A stretch of 64,000 bases of DNA from Ophiocordyceps camponoti-saundersi (nom. inval.) (Eukaryota > Ascomycota > Sordariomycetes > Hypocreales > Ophiocordycipitaceae), in contig PDHQ01000039.1 in NCBI GenBank assembly GCA_003339415.1, positions 62,001-126,000 on the forward strand, in the 5' to 3' direction. Each line of letters starts with the position of its first letter. Within the stretch, counting starts at the first letter, position 1. Under the pieces are notes generated by a model that was not told the origin of the DNA, searched no databases, and worked only from the letters and a program-made list of their open reading frames with translations. Shown here in pieces: positions 32,237 through 43,427 of this stretch. A program made the translations under genes and the position numbers.

Positions 32237-35019
32237 ATGAAGTTCTCTCACAGCATCCAGTTCAACGCTGTCCCGGACTGGAGCAGTCACTACATTGCCT
32301 ATAGCAATCTGAAGAAGCTGTTCGTCTTGAACCCAATCGTCATCGTTTGGCCGGCTGACTGACATCTCTCGGTCGCCGTAGCATCTATCACCTCGAAAAG
32401 ACAGCCCATCAGAGTCGCTCTGGTGACACCGAATCAAGACCCCTCTTCGCCGCCGATAATCCTGACGATGTCTTCTCTGCCGCCCTCAACGTCGAACTCG
32501 ACAAGATATGCTCATTCTACGCTGCCAAGCAGGACGAGGTGCTCGCCGACGTCACCCAGCTTCTACGCGACATCGGGAATCGGTCAACTTCACTTGACCG
32601 CGGTACAGCGCCTCTACGCAGAGTTGTTTCTGATGGCCAGCGTGGCAGTGAATCTCGCCATGCTGTCACGTCTGATGACGAGGACGGTGGCGAGGATAGC
32701 GCGAGCGACGATGACGAAACTACTGGCCTCAACAAGCCCAATCAACGGCTTACCGCCAACTATCGCCAAGACATGGCTTCGTCGGCCGAATTGGCCCCGT
32801 CGCGCAGGCTAAGCAACACAATCGACTGTTACGACGAGCCGCATCTCTTCATTTCTTCGGGGCTGCATTCGTCCGCCATTATGCTCAAGAAGCGCATCAT
32901 TGGCCTCTACGTCCAGCTGTGCGAGCTGAAGTCGTACGTCCAGCTCAACAGGACCGGCTTTACAAAAGTCCTCAAGAAGTTCGACAAGATTCTCTTCAGG
33001 GAGCTCAAGGTTTCCTACCTCGGCACTCGTGTCGACACGGCCTATCCTTTCAGGCCCGAGACCAAGGAGCTCATCGACAATAGCATCGCCAAGCTGGAAG
33101 CTGCATACGCCGATGTCGTCACGGGAGGTGACACTGGCCTGGCCAGCAAAGAGCTGCGTTCCCATCTGCGAGAGCACGTCGTCTGGGAGCGCAACACGGT
33201 CTGGCGGGAGCTGATTGGCATCGAGCGCCGTGCAGAGGCCGCCAGGCTCGGACAGTCGCTGCTCGGCCGGGACCAAGGAGCGGCTCTGCAGGGCGACGGC
33301 GAGCCCGCGCTCAAGCAGTTTCGCACGCCTCTCGGCCGCCTCTCGGTGCCGCAGTGGCTAGCAAACGGGTCCATTGCAACGCTCGCCGTCTCAATCGCAA
33401 TCTTCCTCGCCCTTCTCCTCATTCCTCTGCTACAGGAGCCGGAGCAGCAAAACTGCCTGGCCATGCTCGTCTTCGTCAGCATCCTCTGGGCCACCGAGGT
33501 AAGAGTGCCAGACCCCAGGTGTGAAGGTTTCCATCCCCAGCTAAGCTTTTCGTCCCCCTCTCCCCCCCTCCCCCCTCCCCCTTTAAGACAATACCGCTTT
33601 TCGTCACGTCTTTGCTCGTCCCGTTCTTGTCCATCGTCTTGAGAGTCGTCCGCGAAGAGGACCCCGACAAGGCCCCGATCCGGTTGGACTCTCGCGACGC
33701 CACACACGCCATCTTCGCCTCCATGTGGACGCCCGTCATCATGCTACTGCTGGGCGGCTTTACTCTTGCCGCTGCGCTGTCCAAATGTACCATCGACAAG
33801 CGGCTCGCCACGCTCATCCTCAGCAAGGCCGGCACCCGGCCCAGGACTGTGTTGGTGGCCAACATGTTTGTGGCCGCCTTCGCCTCCATGCTCATCAGCA
33901 ACGTCGCCGCCCCTGTCCTCTGCTACTCCATCATTGAGGTATGCCTGCCTGAGCAGCACCTGCGTCGACCTAGCCAGAAAGGTCATCACGCTGACCTTTT
34001 TTTTTTTGCCATCTAGCCTATGCTGCGAACGCTGCCTTCGGACTCGGACATGTCCAAGGCCATCATCATCGGCATCGCTCTAGCGTCCAACATCGGCGGC
34101 ATGCTCTCGCCCATCGCCTCTCCACAGAACGTGGTTGCGATGGGCGTCATGGATCCCGAGCCCACCTGGTTGCAGTGGTTCTTCATCGTCATCCCCGTCG
34201 GCGCCGTTTCGCTGCTTCTTATCTGGCTTCTGCTCCTCGTCACTTTCCAGCCCGGAAAGGGCACGGTGATTGCTCCCATTCGACCGCTGAAGGAAGCCTT
34301 CACTGGTGTCCAGTGGTTCGTGTCCGTCGTCGCCATTGCGACGGTGGCCATGTGGTGCGCAAGCCAGCATATGGAGGGCGTTTTCGGCGACATGGGTGTC
34401 ATTGCCATCATGCCGATCGTGCTCTTCTTTGGCATCGGCATCCTGACGAAGGAGGATTTCAACAACTTTCCCTGGACTATCATCATCCTGGCGGCCGGAG
34501 GGCTATCTCTCGGCAAGGCGGTGCGGTCTTCGGGGCTGCTGCATCTCTTCGCCGAGGTTGTCTCGGATGGGGTTCAGGATATGAGCCTGTACGGGATTCT
34601 ATTTGTCTTCTCGTCCCTGATCTTGGTCATCGCCACCTTTATCAGCCACACAGTGGCAGCGCTCATCTTCCTGCCGCTGGTGTACGATGTGGGTGCGGCC
34701 ATGGATCGGCCACAGCCGAACTTGCTTGTCATGGGCGGCGTTCTCATGTGCAGCGCAGCCATGGGCTTGCCTACCAGCGGCTTTCCCAATATGAGTAAGT
34801 TTTTTTCTTCTTTTCTTTTCATTGAAGGAGAGGGAAGAGAGCACGCAGTTGGGTGAAAGCTAACGAGTAATAGCCGCCATCATGAAGGAGGACGCTGCCG
34901 GCCAGAGATATCTGCGCGTCAAGCATTTCATAACCAGGGGCGTGCCCAGCAGTCTCATGACGCTAGTGGTCGTCATGACTCTTGGATTTGGTATAATGGA
35001 AGTTGCCGGTCTGGACTGA
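32237..35019 (+). CDS. SPX-domain low-affinity phosphate transporter (Pho87/Pho90/Pho91 family)
   Basis: Five exons were rebuilt: 32237-32319, 32382-33498, 33588-33938, 34017-34794 and 34874-35019, giving 824 residues. The N-terminal SPX domain (about 1-300) starts MKFSHSIQFNAVPDWSSHYI and ends in the conserved SYVQLNRTGFTKVLKKFDK. The rest is a divalent-anion:sodium symporter-type membrane domain with about ten to twelve hydrophobic segments, including LASNIGGMLSPIASPQNVVA and SHTVAALIFLPLVYD, and PTSGFPN near the end. Known role: low-affinity phosphate uptake, or vacuolar export in the Pho91 branch, with SPX sensing inositol pyrophosphates. Which branch this is cannot be decided here. The first donor is GTTCGT, a weaker site that the family similarity requires. 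Confidence 0.9.
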
Positions 35020-36034
35020 AAGGGGTGATTTGGGGGAAAGAGTAATGTTGTGAGTATTGGTTGCGCGCTTGATGTTGACTGCACGAGGTGAAGGAGGAAG
35101 GAGAATGGAGTCTGCATTTATTTTCGAAGCGGGAAGGGAAAAAAACTGCAGTTTGAAGGGTTTGTTATCTATCTCTTTTTCTCCATCTCTTTCTCTCTTC
35201 TCTTAGAAGGAGCTTTTTTTTTCCCCTTGGACTTTGATAGACTGGGTATGTAATTTCGGTTGACTTGCCAGCGTCTTGTTCTTTTCTTTATATACCTTTT
35301 TTTGGGATCCTACCTTGTCAGGGATATCACTTTATGATGGTCCTTCTGCATCTTATAGAGTTGTGCTCTGGTTATAACCTCGTGTGATTCGAAGCTGTCT
35401 GGTTTCCTCGGTCTCGCGTGAAAGAAGGCAGGGAATAGCTTGTTTGCAGCAAACAGGTATGTTCTTTGACACCGCCTTAACAGAAGCAGGAACTGCGTGC
35501 TTGGCAAATTGTACCTCGCTTGAGGTAACGAGCCTCGAAGATTCTCGTATTCGAGTCATGCATGGGCTCGCTGAGTCGGTGGGTTACAGTGGTCTGAACT
35601 GGGACTTTCCCTGCTAAGGGGGGCCGCCGGCTTTGTCTGTATGTAGGTATTTGGGAGGGTGAAAGGTCAGAAGAGTCAGGTTCCTCAGTCGGCCTTGTCA
35701 GAGTCAGGGTCAACTCGAGTATCACGAACAGTGGCTTCATGCATGTAATGTATGTACGTAGCAGCAGCAGTTGGCTCCCCGGTTTGGTTAGGAAGAGAGA
35801 GATGTGTGAGGGTGAGGGTGAGGGGGCGGAAGCGAGGGCGAGGCGTATTGTGAAGATAGTCAACTAACCAAACCCCCTGTGGTGTGGTTTGTATGGCGAA
35901 CTACCTCTTCCCTTACAGGGATCAGAGTCATTCGCAATGGTTGTTAAAACCCTTTCTCGATCCGTCTTGACTTGGCTGCATCTACATATGTTTGTTACCT
36001 TGTGTGTGGTCAGCAAAGGTTGTGGCATCCAGCT
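35020..36034. other. Intergenic region before the secreted-protein cluster
   Basis: One kilobase with T-rich tracts and a GAGGGT minirepeat near 35808-35825. No gene was recognised. Confidence 0.5.
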
Positions 36035-37351
36035 ATGCACTGGACTTGTTTATTCGCGGCCCTGTGGCTGCTTGCTTTGCCAGGATCCTGCCATGCCGAC
36101 GTCGAGGAAACGGACGGGATTCACCGCCGAGCAGACGACGAATTGACGACAACGCCAGAGCCATCGGTCAGGCCCAAGGTTTGGGGCAGCCACGGGTATA
36201 GCCGGCGGCCAGATCTGGCTCTTGTGGGATACAGAACCGTGTCCGAGGTAAAGACAATGTATAAGTTCACGGCATTACAGTACATGTGCTGACTCTCTCC
36301 TGTTTCCTTCTTCTCAGGACCAGGCGAGACAGTATATCGAGGCTGACACGGTGACGCCAGGTGCCAACACAAACGGGATGCAGATTGGCACTGGCGTTTA
36401 TACGACTCCCGACCTCGGCGGCTGGTCTCCAGGTTACGGCTGGTCTGTAATCTCGAGCTCTTTCTGGTCTGGCCGTTGATTGCTGAATCTTCCTCCTCCA
36501 TAGGCAATGCGCTATCTTAGCGAACAAGACCAAACTAGATCAGCTTCACAAGGTTGTCGTACCTGATAGGCTCTTTCAGCTGGATGACTACCACAATCCA
36601 ACCTCTGCCATACGGGATTATATCAGGACTAATTACCCGGATGTCGATCCCGCACGTGCTCTGCTCATCTCCAGCATTAGAGATAGGCCGAATTTGCAGA
36701 TGCTTATACCCTTGGAACTCTTGAACTCCCGTCAGGGCGGTCTCGGCATATCGGTCGAGTGCTGCAAGGACGAAGATATGGATGAGCTTGAGAGGAAGAT
36801 GATGGCCATGTTTGGAGGACCGGACGTATACGTCGATTACCACTCTTGGCCAAACGTCCACGGCGATATACCTTGCCCAGGTGAGTTGAGAACCGGCTTC
36901 ATGCCTCGTTTGTCGTGGATTGGGAAAAGACTAAACACATGAGGGCATCGGAACAGACGAGGAGTCATCAGCAAACGAAATCATGGTCGATGAGGAATTT
37001 GCTACCTGCGAGGTCATGGAAACGGATCGTATGTACATACATACCTACGCATACACACTCAATCTCATGTCTGATGCTGACGGTTCACAAGCTGAGATGG
37101 AGTTGAGTTTCTGGCAATCGATGGAATCCTTTCGACACATGACCTTGGAGCAACTACAACTTGAGTTTCCCCTGCTTCCCATGAGTATGCTCCTCTTATT
37201 GGTGCAAGGATCATGTGCTGGTGCTACGCAGCAGCATTCGAAGATGAACCGACGAATGGTGGTGGACGAGAAGAAGAAGAAGAAGAAGAAAGAGGGTGAG
37301 TTAGAAGAAAGGCTTGATCGATTGATTTGCTCTCTCTTGCTAACGACATAG
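36035..37351 (+). CDS. Secreted protein, ADP-ribosyltransferase-like (toxin-like), five exons
   Basis: Rebuilt as 36035-36247, 36318-36442, 36504-36880, 36957-37028 and 37092-37351, all GT-AG, 348 residues. Residues 1-21 form a clear signal peptide, then a short propeptide with a dibasic Arg-Arg site near residue 31. The core has GYRTVSE on a first strand, QIGTGVYTTP about 30 residues on, a Trp/Cys strand (WQCAILA), and MLIPLELL. The Arg strand and the G-x-Y-x-T motif resemble R-S-E-type ADP-ribosyltransferases; this is inference from pattern. The C-terminal 100 residues are acidic and then lysine-rich and unlike the core. A further GTGAGT donor near 37294 could give another short ending. Its paralogue is the gene at 40669. 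Target and role are unknown; secretion is well supported. Confidence 0.55.
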
Positions 37352-37730
37352 TTTTCACCATCTAAAGTTGATGGAGATTGCTGCGCTTTGAAAATAGCCC
37401 TTGCATCCGTCATGTGCGGGAAAGAAGAGCATGATGAACTTTGAGAAAACGTCCCGGAAGAGGGAGACAGACTATCATCCAATCTTCAAGCGTCTATCTG
37501 TTACCGTCTTCTACTTATCAATCTAGTTTCGATGATATATAAACAAAGCAAATGAGACAGTCAGGCCATAAGCTGAGTTTTTCTCGGAAAACCCCCCTCT
37601 GCTGCGAATCATCCGTTCCCTTGCCCTTCTTCTTCTTCTTCTTCTTCTTCTCCTCCTCCTCCAAAGCAAAGTGAAAGGAGACGAATGCAACGAAAAACGA
37701 AGCCGACACTCTTCGCTACACACTCTTTCT
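37352..37730. other. Convergent spacer in the secreted-protein cluster
   Basis: A short spacer with a CTT/CTC trinucleotide tract at about 37628-37662. No gene is supported. Confidence 0.5.
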
Positions 37731-39101
37731 CTACCTTGCCCAGCCGCAGTCCTTCTCAGTCTTCTCTCCCTCCTCCTGATCGCAGACGTTGGTCCAGAGA
37801 AGCTTGTATTTGATGCCCCTGTCCTTCAAGTCGTCCCTCCAAGCCTGAAGGGTCCCCGCGCCGGTGGAAGTCTGTCTCTTGACCCGGGAGCCGCGACGGG
37901 TGTTGTTGCTCCAGTTGTGAGCCGGGATCGGTATCTCGAGCATGACCTGCGTCCTCTTGGGGTTCCCGTCGTAGTGCAGGGTGGGAATGTTGATGGTGTC
38001 CCTTTCGTGTATGTTGAACTCGACGCCGTACTTGTCCTCGTCCGGCCACCAGGCCTCGTCCTCGAGATAGGACGGGAGGACTTGGAAGAAGGAGAACTGG
38101 GGATCGGTGGTGTTGTCCATCTTGCTTTGGTCGTCCATGAGATCATCCACCTCCTCCTCGTTGTCGTCGTCGTCGTCGTCGTCGTCGAAATCTTGCAGCT
38201 CATCCAGCTTATAGATGTTGTAATAAGGAGCACCAAATCGGGTCCATTCTGGAATCTGCTCGTGAACAGAGGGGATCGTCAGGTTGCTGTGCATCAACTT
38301 GGAGTTGGACTTGCCAAGTCTCCGGAAAGCGTGATAGGCGTATACGACGTCGTTGCTGCCGAGGTCGGGGTCGAAACGATCCGACTCGTAGTCCTTGGGG
38401 AAGCCCTTGTAATTCTTCCTCGCCCAGGCCTCGTAGCACTGCGAGTCGACCATGGGAACCAGGGTCGAGATGCCCCTGATGTTGGCCGTGTAGGTCCAGG
38501 TCTCGACTCTGCACAGGGTGTTGGCAGGACAGACGTACGTGGTCGAGACGTCGACCGTCACTTCTTTCTGGTTGCTCTTCTCGCCGCTTTGCCTCTGCGA
38601 GTCGGTCACGTCCTGATTGTTGCCGACGATGACGGATCCGAGCCAGGGGGCGTCGATGAAGTCGGACTGCGAACTGTTGTACATGCCGAAAGACTGCGAG
38701 TTCTCCGACGTCCAGGTAGAGGAGCTGGTATCGAACCGGGCAGTCGAGTTCAAGATGTTGATAGAAGCCGGTTCCGAAGCCGGGATGAATTCAAAGTCCA
38801 ACCTGGACGTGATGCCGACTCTGATGTCTTCGTACTCGGCGTTGAGGATCCGACGTTCATAGGAGCATGGGAGTATCCGGTCGTCGACAGCCACGTCGAC
38901 GTAGGGCGGAGGATCCAGCTGATCTCCCAGTTCCTCCCGTAACTTGCCCACCATGAATCTCCCCAGCGGCGACATCTCGGCCAGTCTGGAGGCCATGAGG
39001 TTGCCAATCTGCTTCCTGGATCGGGCGCCGTAGACGCCGGAAGCGAAGACGGTGCTCACGATGAGCAGAAGGGTGGTGGTGGTGGTGGTGAAGTCTCTCA
39101 T
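37731..39101 (-). CDS. Secreted protein with aerolysin/ETX-MTX2-like beta-pore features
   Basis: A single exon of 456 residues. The ATG at 39101 is chosen because it starts a clean signal peptide (MRDFTTTTTTLLLIVSTVFA); the longer frame adds 22 polar residues. Around residues 115-215 long strands alternate Ser/Thr with hydrophobic residues (STARFDTSSSTWTSENSQS; VTVDVSTTYVCPANT, then CRVETWTYTANIRG). This is the pattern of the stem and insertion loop of aerolysin/ETX-MTX2 beta-pore-forming toxins. An Asp run of about nine lies near residue 305. The C-terminal part has a KRQT stretch and ends in Cys/Trp. The fold is inferred from pattern only; no catalytic motif was seen. Position between two ART-like paralogues suggests a shared secreted function. 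Confidence 0.5.
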   Translation of the reverse strand: MRDFTTTTTTLLLIVSTVFASGVYGARSRKQIGNLMASRLAEMSPLGRFMVGKLREELGDQLDPPPYVDVAVDDRILPCSYERRILNAEYEDIRVGITSRLDFEFIPASEPASINILNSTARFDTSSSTWTSENSQSFGMYNSSQSDFIDAPWLGSVIVGNNQDVTDSQRQSGEKSNQKEVTVDVSTTYVCPANTLCRVETWTYTANIRGISTLVPMVDSQCYEAWARKNYKGFPKDYESDRFDPDLGSNDVVYAYHAFRRLGKSNSKLMHSNLTIPSVHEQIPEWTRFGAPYYNIYKLDELQDFDDDDDDDDNEEEVDDLMDDQSKMDNTTDPQFSFFQVLPSYLEDEAWWPDEDKYGVEFNIHERDTINIPTLHYDGNPKRTQVMLEIPIPAHNWSNNTRRGSRVKRQTSTGAGTLQAWRDDLKDRGIKYKLLWTNVCDQEEGEKTEKDCGWAR

Positions 39102-39252
39102 TTTGGTTTGCTGCTGCTGCTGCGAGGGAACTTGGGGTCTTGACAACGGTTTCCCTTTCAATAACAATAGTCGTCTCTCTTTTCTTCCTCAGGGATTAGA
39201 TAGAAATCGTCAAGACAAAGAATAACACGTAGAGGAGAACCTGGCAAGGTAA

Positions 39253-39286
<34 letters not shown>

Positions 39287-39685
39287 TCAGTCGAGTTTCA
39301 AGTGATGGATGAATGAAGTGATTTGGGAAAACGGCTTGGCGATTATCCATGTCTCGAGCAAAAGCTCTTATAACACAAGTCCTCCTTGCTTTTCCCTCCT
39401 TTCGGATGTTCGGAAGCTGAAGCCAGGTTGGGACGAGTAAAGAAAGTCTGTTGATGACACTCGTCTTGGTCATCGTGAAGAAGGAAAGGGAAATGGGTTA
39501 TCGTCATGCCAAGGTTATGGCCTTGGGGGGGGGCAAAGATGATACTCATGCATCGTGTGGTTTTATTTTACACTAATAATACATACATGTCTGGATGCCG
39601 AGTGTGTGTTGGTGGAAAAGGTTAGTTGCCATTTACACCGTAACGGTTGCTGTCCTTGTCTTCCATATCTCTCTCTCTCCATCTC

Positions 39686-39721
<36 letters not shown>

Positions 39722-40668
39722 GTTGGTCAATGAAACAGTAACATCATGGCTCAACCAACTACTTACTTACCTATCTATGTATGTATGCAAGGTGTTGAAG
39801 CAGTTGTCAACTGAGAGGCAACCTGACGTATGTATGTGCAGATCTGGGCAGACATTCATTCCCTTCAAGACCCTCACAACCCTTGCTTCTATTCTCTCTC
39901 TCTCCCAACAGTTGTAAACGGAGCTCATGTACATATGTGAGCATTACATACACACACACACACACACGGCCATGCAAACAGGCAGGCAAACTTGGTCCGC
40001 CCTCTCACAGAAACTTCCGAGACTTCCAGTTCAGCTAGACAAACCAAGTCAGACTCAAGTCATTCATTGCCTTGTACATACATATACCTATCTATCTACC
40101 TATCTATCTATCTATCTAGGTATATATCTATCTATCTATGTACATATTTATGTTTACACACATACTGTATACATACATACATACATAGTATGTACATAGG
40201 TAAGCACGGATCAAAGACGGACACTTACACCTTCAACGACGCCCTCTGTACGGACATAACCAACCAAAATGCACTCTTGCTTACATCCAACCCGTATCCC
40301 CCCAAAGACTGACAACCCAAAGGGCTGAATCCCTTCTCCTGATTGCCCCGTTATTTTCATCCGTACATTCATTATCAACGCCAAGCCTCTCGTCTTACAT
40401 GCTTCCAACCCATTCCCAAGGCTTCACCGGATGAAAAACACTTTCCCCGGCCTCCTTCAGCAGTCTTTGTTCTTTTTCTGCTCTCACCGGCAAGTATCTC
40501 GGCTTCGAATCCACCAACAACCGCTGACGGTCAGTCAAGGAAACCATCCACATAAACATCCAATGGCGCATCAAAGAGAGAGGGAAAATCCCCGACGCTC
40601 GACATCATCAGCCCTCCTCCCTCTCTTCCTTCCCAGAACTCAATATTAAACCAAGAAACGATCGATCA
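39102..40668. other. Microsatellite-rich divergent region in the secreted-protein cluster
   Basis: About 1.6 kb with GA (39260-39286), CT (39667-39718), CA (39948-39967) and TATC/TACA (about 40075-40200) repeats. It should contain the promoters of both flanking secreted-protein genes. Frames called here are translated repeats. Confidence 0.65.
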
Positions 40669-42153
40669 ATGACGTCCGACTCTCCTTCTCTTCCCCCTTC
40701 TCCTCCTTTTCGCTCGTGGGCCAGTGCCTTGGCTCTTATGGGTTACCTATTCGGCCATGGTATTCATGCCACAGCTCCTTCGACAACCATGGTGATTGGC
40801 TATACGGCCGTCAGCCCCGTACGCAAAATCACTCCGTTTTGAAGACGAACCCCGTTGACCATGTCTGTAACTGACGGCCGAGGCTCTATCTAGCTTTACG
40901 CGGGGGCATGCGAAAGAACCGCAACGCTCGACTATCGTGACCTCGGAGACTGTGAGGGGCTACTGGAGAGAGACATCTACTTGACTGCCAGGCACGGTCT
41001 ATGGGGCCAGGTCACCAAGTGTCTTGTCCAAGTCGACAAGAGGGCATTCGACGCCACGGCCAAGGCAAAGATGCCGCTGAACCTGATCATGTCAGACATG
41101 GAAGAAACCATCAGAGAGATCGATGCTGCCTGGAACATCAACAACACCATACGAGTATCGTATAGGAGAGGCCTTAGATTTGGTGAAAACTTCGGCATGC
41201 TTATACCCCAGCAACTGCTCAGTGACCAAGGCAACAAGCCAGGGGACCTGCAGTTGAAACTCAAGTGCGGAGTACACGTAGGACCACGTACCCCGGACAT
41301 TGACTGGAGCAATCTGGTCAATATCAAGGGCGTTCCAGACAAGAGGCTGGACTTTAGAATCCCCCAAAGAACCGTCATGGATAAGGTCGACGACTTATCT
41401 TCAATCACAAACTCAGCCGTCCAAGTCCTCCGAGATTTGGAGACTGGGCAAGATTCGAACAATCTATACAAGGCAGACTTCGTCTCAGCAGTAGAACGAA
41501 CCGTCAAGGACGCAAAGGACACGGCTGCAGAAGCCGCAGCACAAGCAGTCATGTCCGCCGGCTGTAAAGACTACCGCCCAACACCGCAGACGTTCTGCCC
41601 CGGAGAAGTCAACCGATACCTAGACAGCATGCGCTCCTACGCACAATTCAGGAAAGAAGCGACCGAGAAGCGACACCAAGCACGACTGGCCATCCCCGAG
41701 GGAAGACGGACGACAGAGCTGCTGCAAGGAGTGCTCGAGACGCTCATGGTTGAAGACTTAAGAAACGGACAGCAGATCCAGGATCTATTAGAAGGATATT
41801 TCCCTGATGGGATGCCGCACCATTCGCAAGTTAGGGCGATGGAGATTGAGGCATTGACGAGGGAAATGCACATAACTAGGCAGAATATCGGAACAATAAT
41901 GAAAGAAATCGACCACTTGAAAGCAGAGAAAAGAAAAGCCGAAGCAGCAAAGCCTCTGAATCCGGTTCTTCAAGTCGTCGATCTGACCCCGATACCGAAT
42001 GAAATAGCGGAGGATGGCACATCGTCAGACGCAAATCCGATACCGACGTATACAGAGGAAAATGTCGGATGGCCAGGCCCAGTCGCCGGCAGCAATGCAG
42101 CGAGGATGCGATTCTCCTTGACCTGGAGGGAGAGGTATCCAATTGAGGCCTGA
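40669..42153 (+). CDS. Secreted paralogue of the ART-like protein, catalytic Arg apparently lost
   Basis: Two exons, 40669-40818 and 40894-42153, joined by a 75-nt intron, 469 residues. A Pro/Ser N terminus is followed by a hydrophobic signal-like segment (WASALALMGYLFGHGIHA). The next 170 residues align with the gene at 36035: GYTAVSP for GYRTVSE, RDIYLTARHGLW for TGVYTTPDLGGW, and GMLIPQQLL for QMLIPLELL. Thr stands where the other has the Arg typical of ADP-ribosyltransferases, so catalysis may be lost. The last 300 residues are new: predicted helices, including an acidic/Lys coiled coil near 395-425, and a Thr/Pro-rich tail. Family and role are inferred; secretion is likely but the signal sits about 20 residues in. 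Confidence 0.5.
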
Positions 42154-42955
42154 GGCTTTTTTTCGTATCTTCTTGCCATTTGCCTGCTCTTGATAGTTTT
42201 CACTATGTCAAGTAATAAAATGCTAGTAGCCACTGATCAAAGAGACGTTGCGTTACCGTTACTCATTTCGGGGGGGTTCAAGCAAGACTTTTTATAAAGT
42301 CGTTTAAAGAAGTATGCTTGCCTGCTTGAAACCCGAGCCCCATCGAGATGCCGTTTCCCTATCACTGATTCCTATGTGCTTCGGGTCGTTGGCTTCGTTC
42401 AGGTTGAGGCGAGAGAAGGTGGACTGGTTATTGCACTTTTCGTCTGAGGCCACCTTACCCTTCCACATTGCCACCCTCAACAAGCTTCAGCTCGGCAAGC
42501 GGAAGAGGAGACGATACATGTCATCGGTCCAGAACAAGCAAGTTCGGATGGGGTAAGAAACGTGCATGTATGCGTATATGTAGAAGCTAGAACGAGAGGG
42601 GGGAGGGTGCCCATTTTATGCCCATTCAAGCACCCCAAGAAACCTTCTCTCCACTGGTGGAATATCTGTCCATCGCTTACCTTGTACGTCCTGTGTGGTC
42701 TGTTCATGTTCACTCGCTGGGAGTCTACCTGGGTAGGTGGTAGGGAAGACCGGCAGCTGTTGTTTGTTTGCTTTGGTTCAGTACCTAGTTTGGGGAGACG
42801 TCGAGATGATGATACCCTCATTTTCGGAACAACATTTTCCCACTTCCCTCACCGCCCAACACTCGAAGAAAAGAAATTGCGACCTCACTCGGCTCTTCTT
42901 TCAATCCTCCTCCTCCTCCTCCTTACCACCACCACCACCACCACCATCACCAACA
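42154..42955. other. Intergenic region before MED9
   Basis: 800 bases. A CTC/ACC trinucleotide-rich tract (42906-42946) just precedes the MED9 ATG. No other gene was recognised. Confidence 0.5.
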
Positions 42956-43348
42956 ATGGCAGCCCAGCAGCACCCCCACGCCCTCCCTCCTACCCTATCA
43001 CCAGATGATCTCGACGCCCTCTCCGAGCTCTCCGTCGTGCTCGCCAAAGTCCGCGCCGGCATCCAGTCCTCTTCCTCCTCCGGCATCGATGCCCCCACCA
43101 CCCAGCAGCAGCAACTCTCCTTCAAGGACGTTCCCGGCGCCACCGACGGCCTCAAGCACAAACTCCAGCACGCAAGGGCCCAGATACGCGCCCTTCCAGA
43201 TATGCATCGCTCCATTGACGAGCAGCGCAGCGAAATTGCCACCCTCGAGGCCCGTATACACCAGCAGCGTGCTCTGCTTGAGCGCTTGCGTGACGATGGT
43301 CTTAAATTCGGAAAGGACAACCACGATGTCAAAATGGAAATGTCATGA
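42956..43348 (+). CDS. MED9: Mediator complex subunit 9
   Basis: A 130-residue single exon. The core fits fungal MED9: LSPDDLDALSELSVVLAKVRAGI, a Ser/Gln spacer, then LKHKLQHARAQIRALPDMHRS and a coiled coil (EQRSEIATLEARIHQQRALLERLR). Mediator bridges activators and RNA polymerase II; Med9 sits in the middle module. The chosen ATG is the first after a CCT/ACC-rich leader. The stop lies only 79 bases from the stop of the converging TBCC gene. Confidence 0.8.
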   Translation: MAAQQHPHALPPTLSPDDLDALSELSVVLAKVRAGIQSSSSSGIDAPTTQQQQLSFKDVPGATDGLKHKLQHARAQIRALPDMHRSIDEQRSEIATLEARIHQQRALLERLRDDGLKFGKDNHDVKMEMS

Positions 43349-43427
43349 CGGCATATTGTCACGTCTTGGCTCACATTAAACCCTTGTCCTTTCTGGCTCT
43401 CTCTCCACGCACACTCGGCGCTTCGAG

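Noticed and set aside
37671..38942. 423-residue plus-strand frame rich in Val
   Set aside because: Antisense to the secreted protein at 37731-39101. Its Val runs are the complement of the Asp repeat, and the minus frame has a signal peptide.
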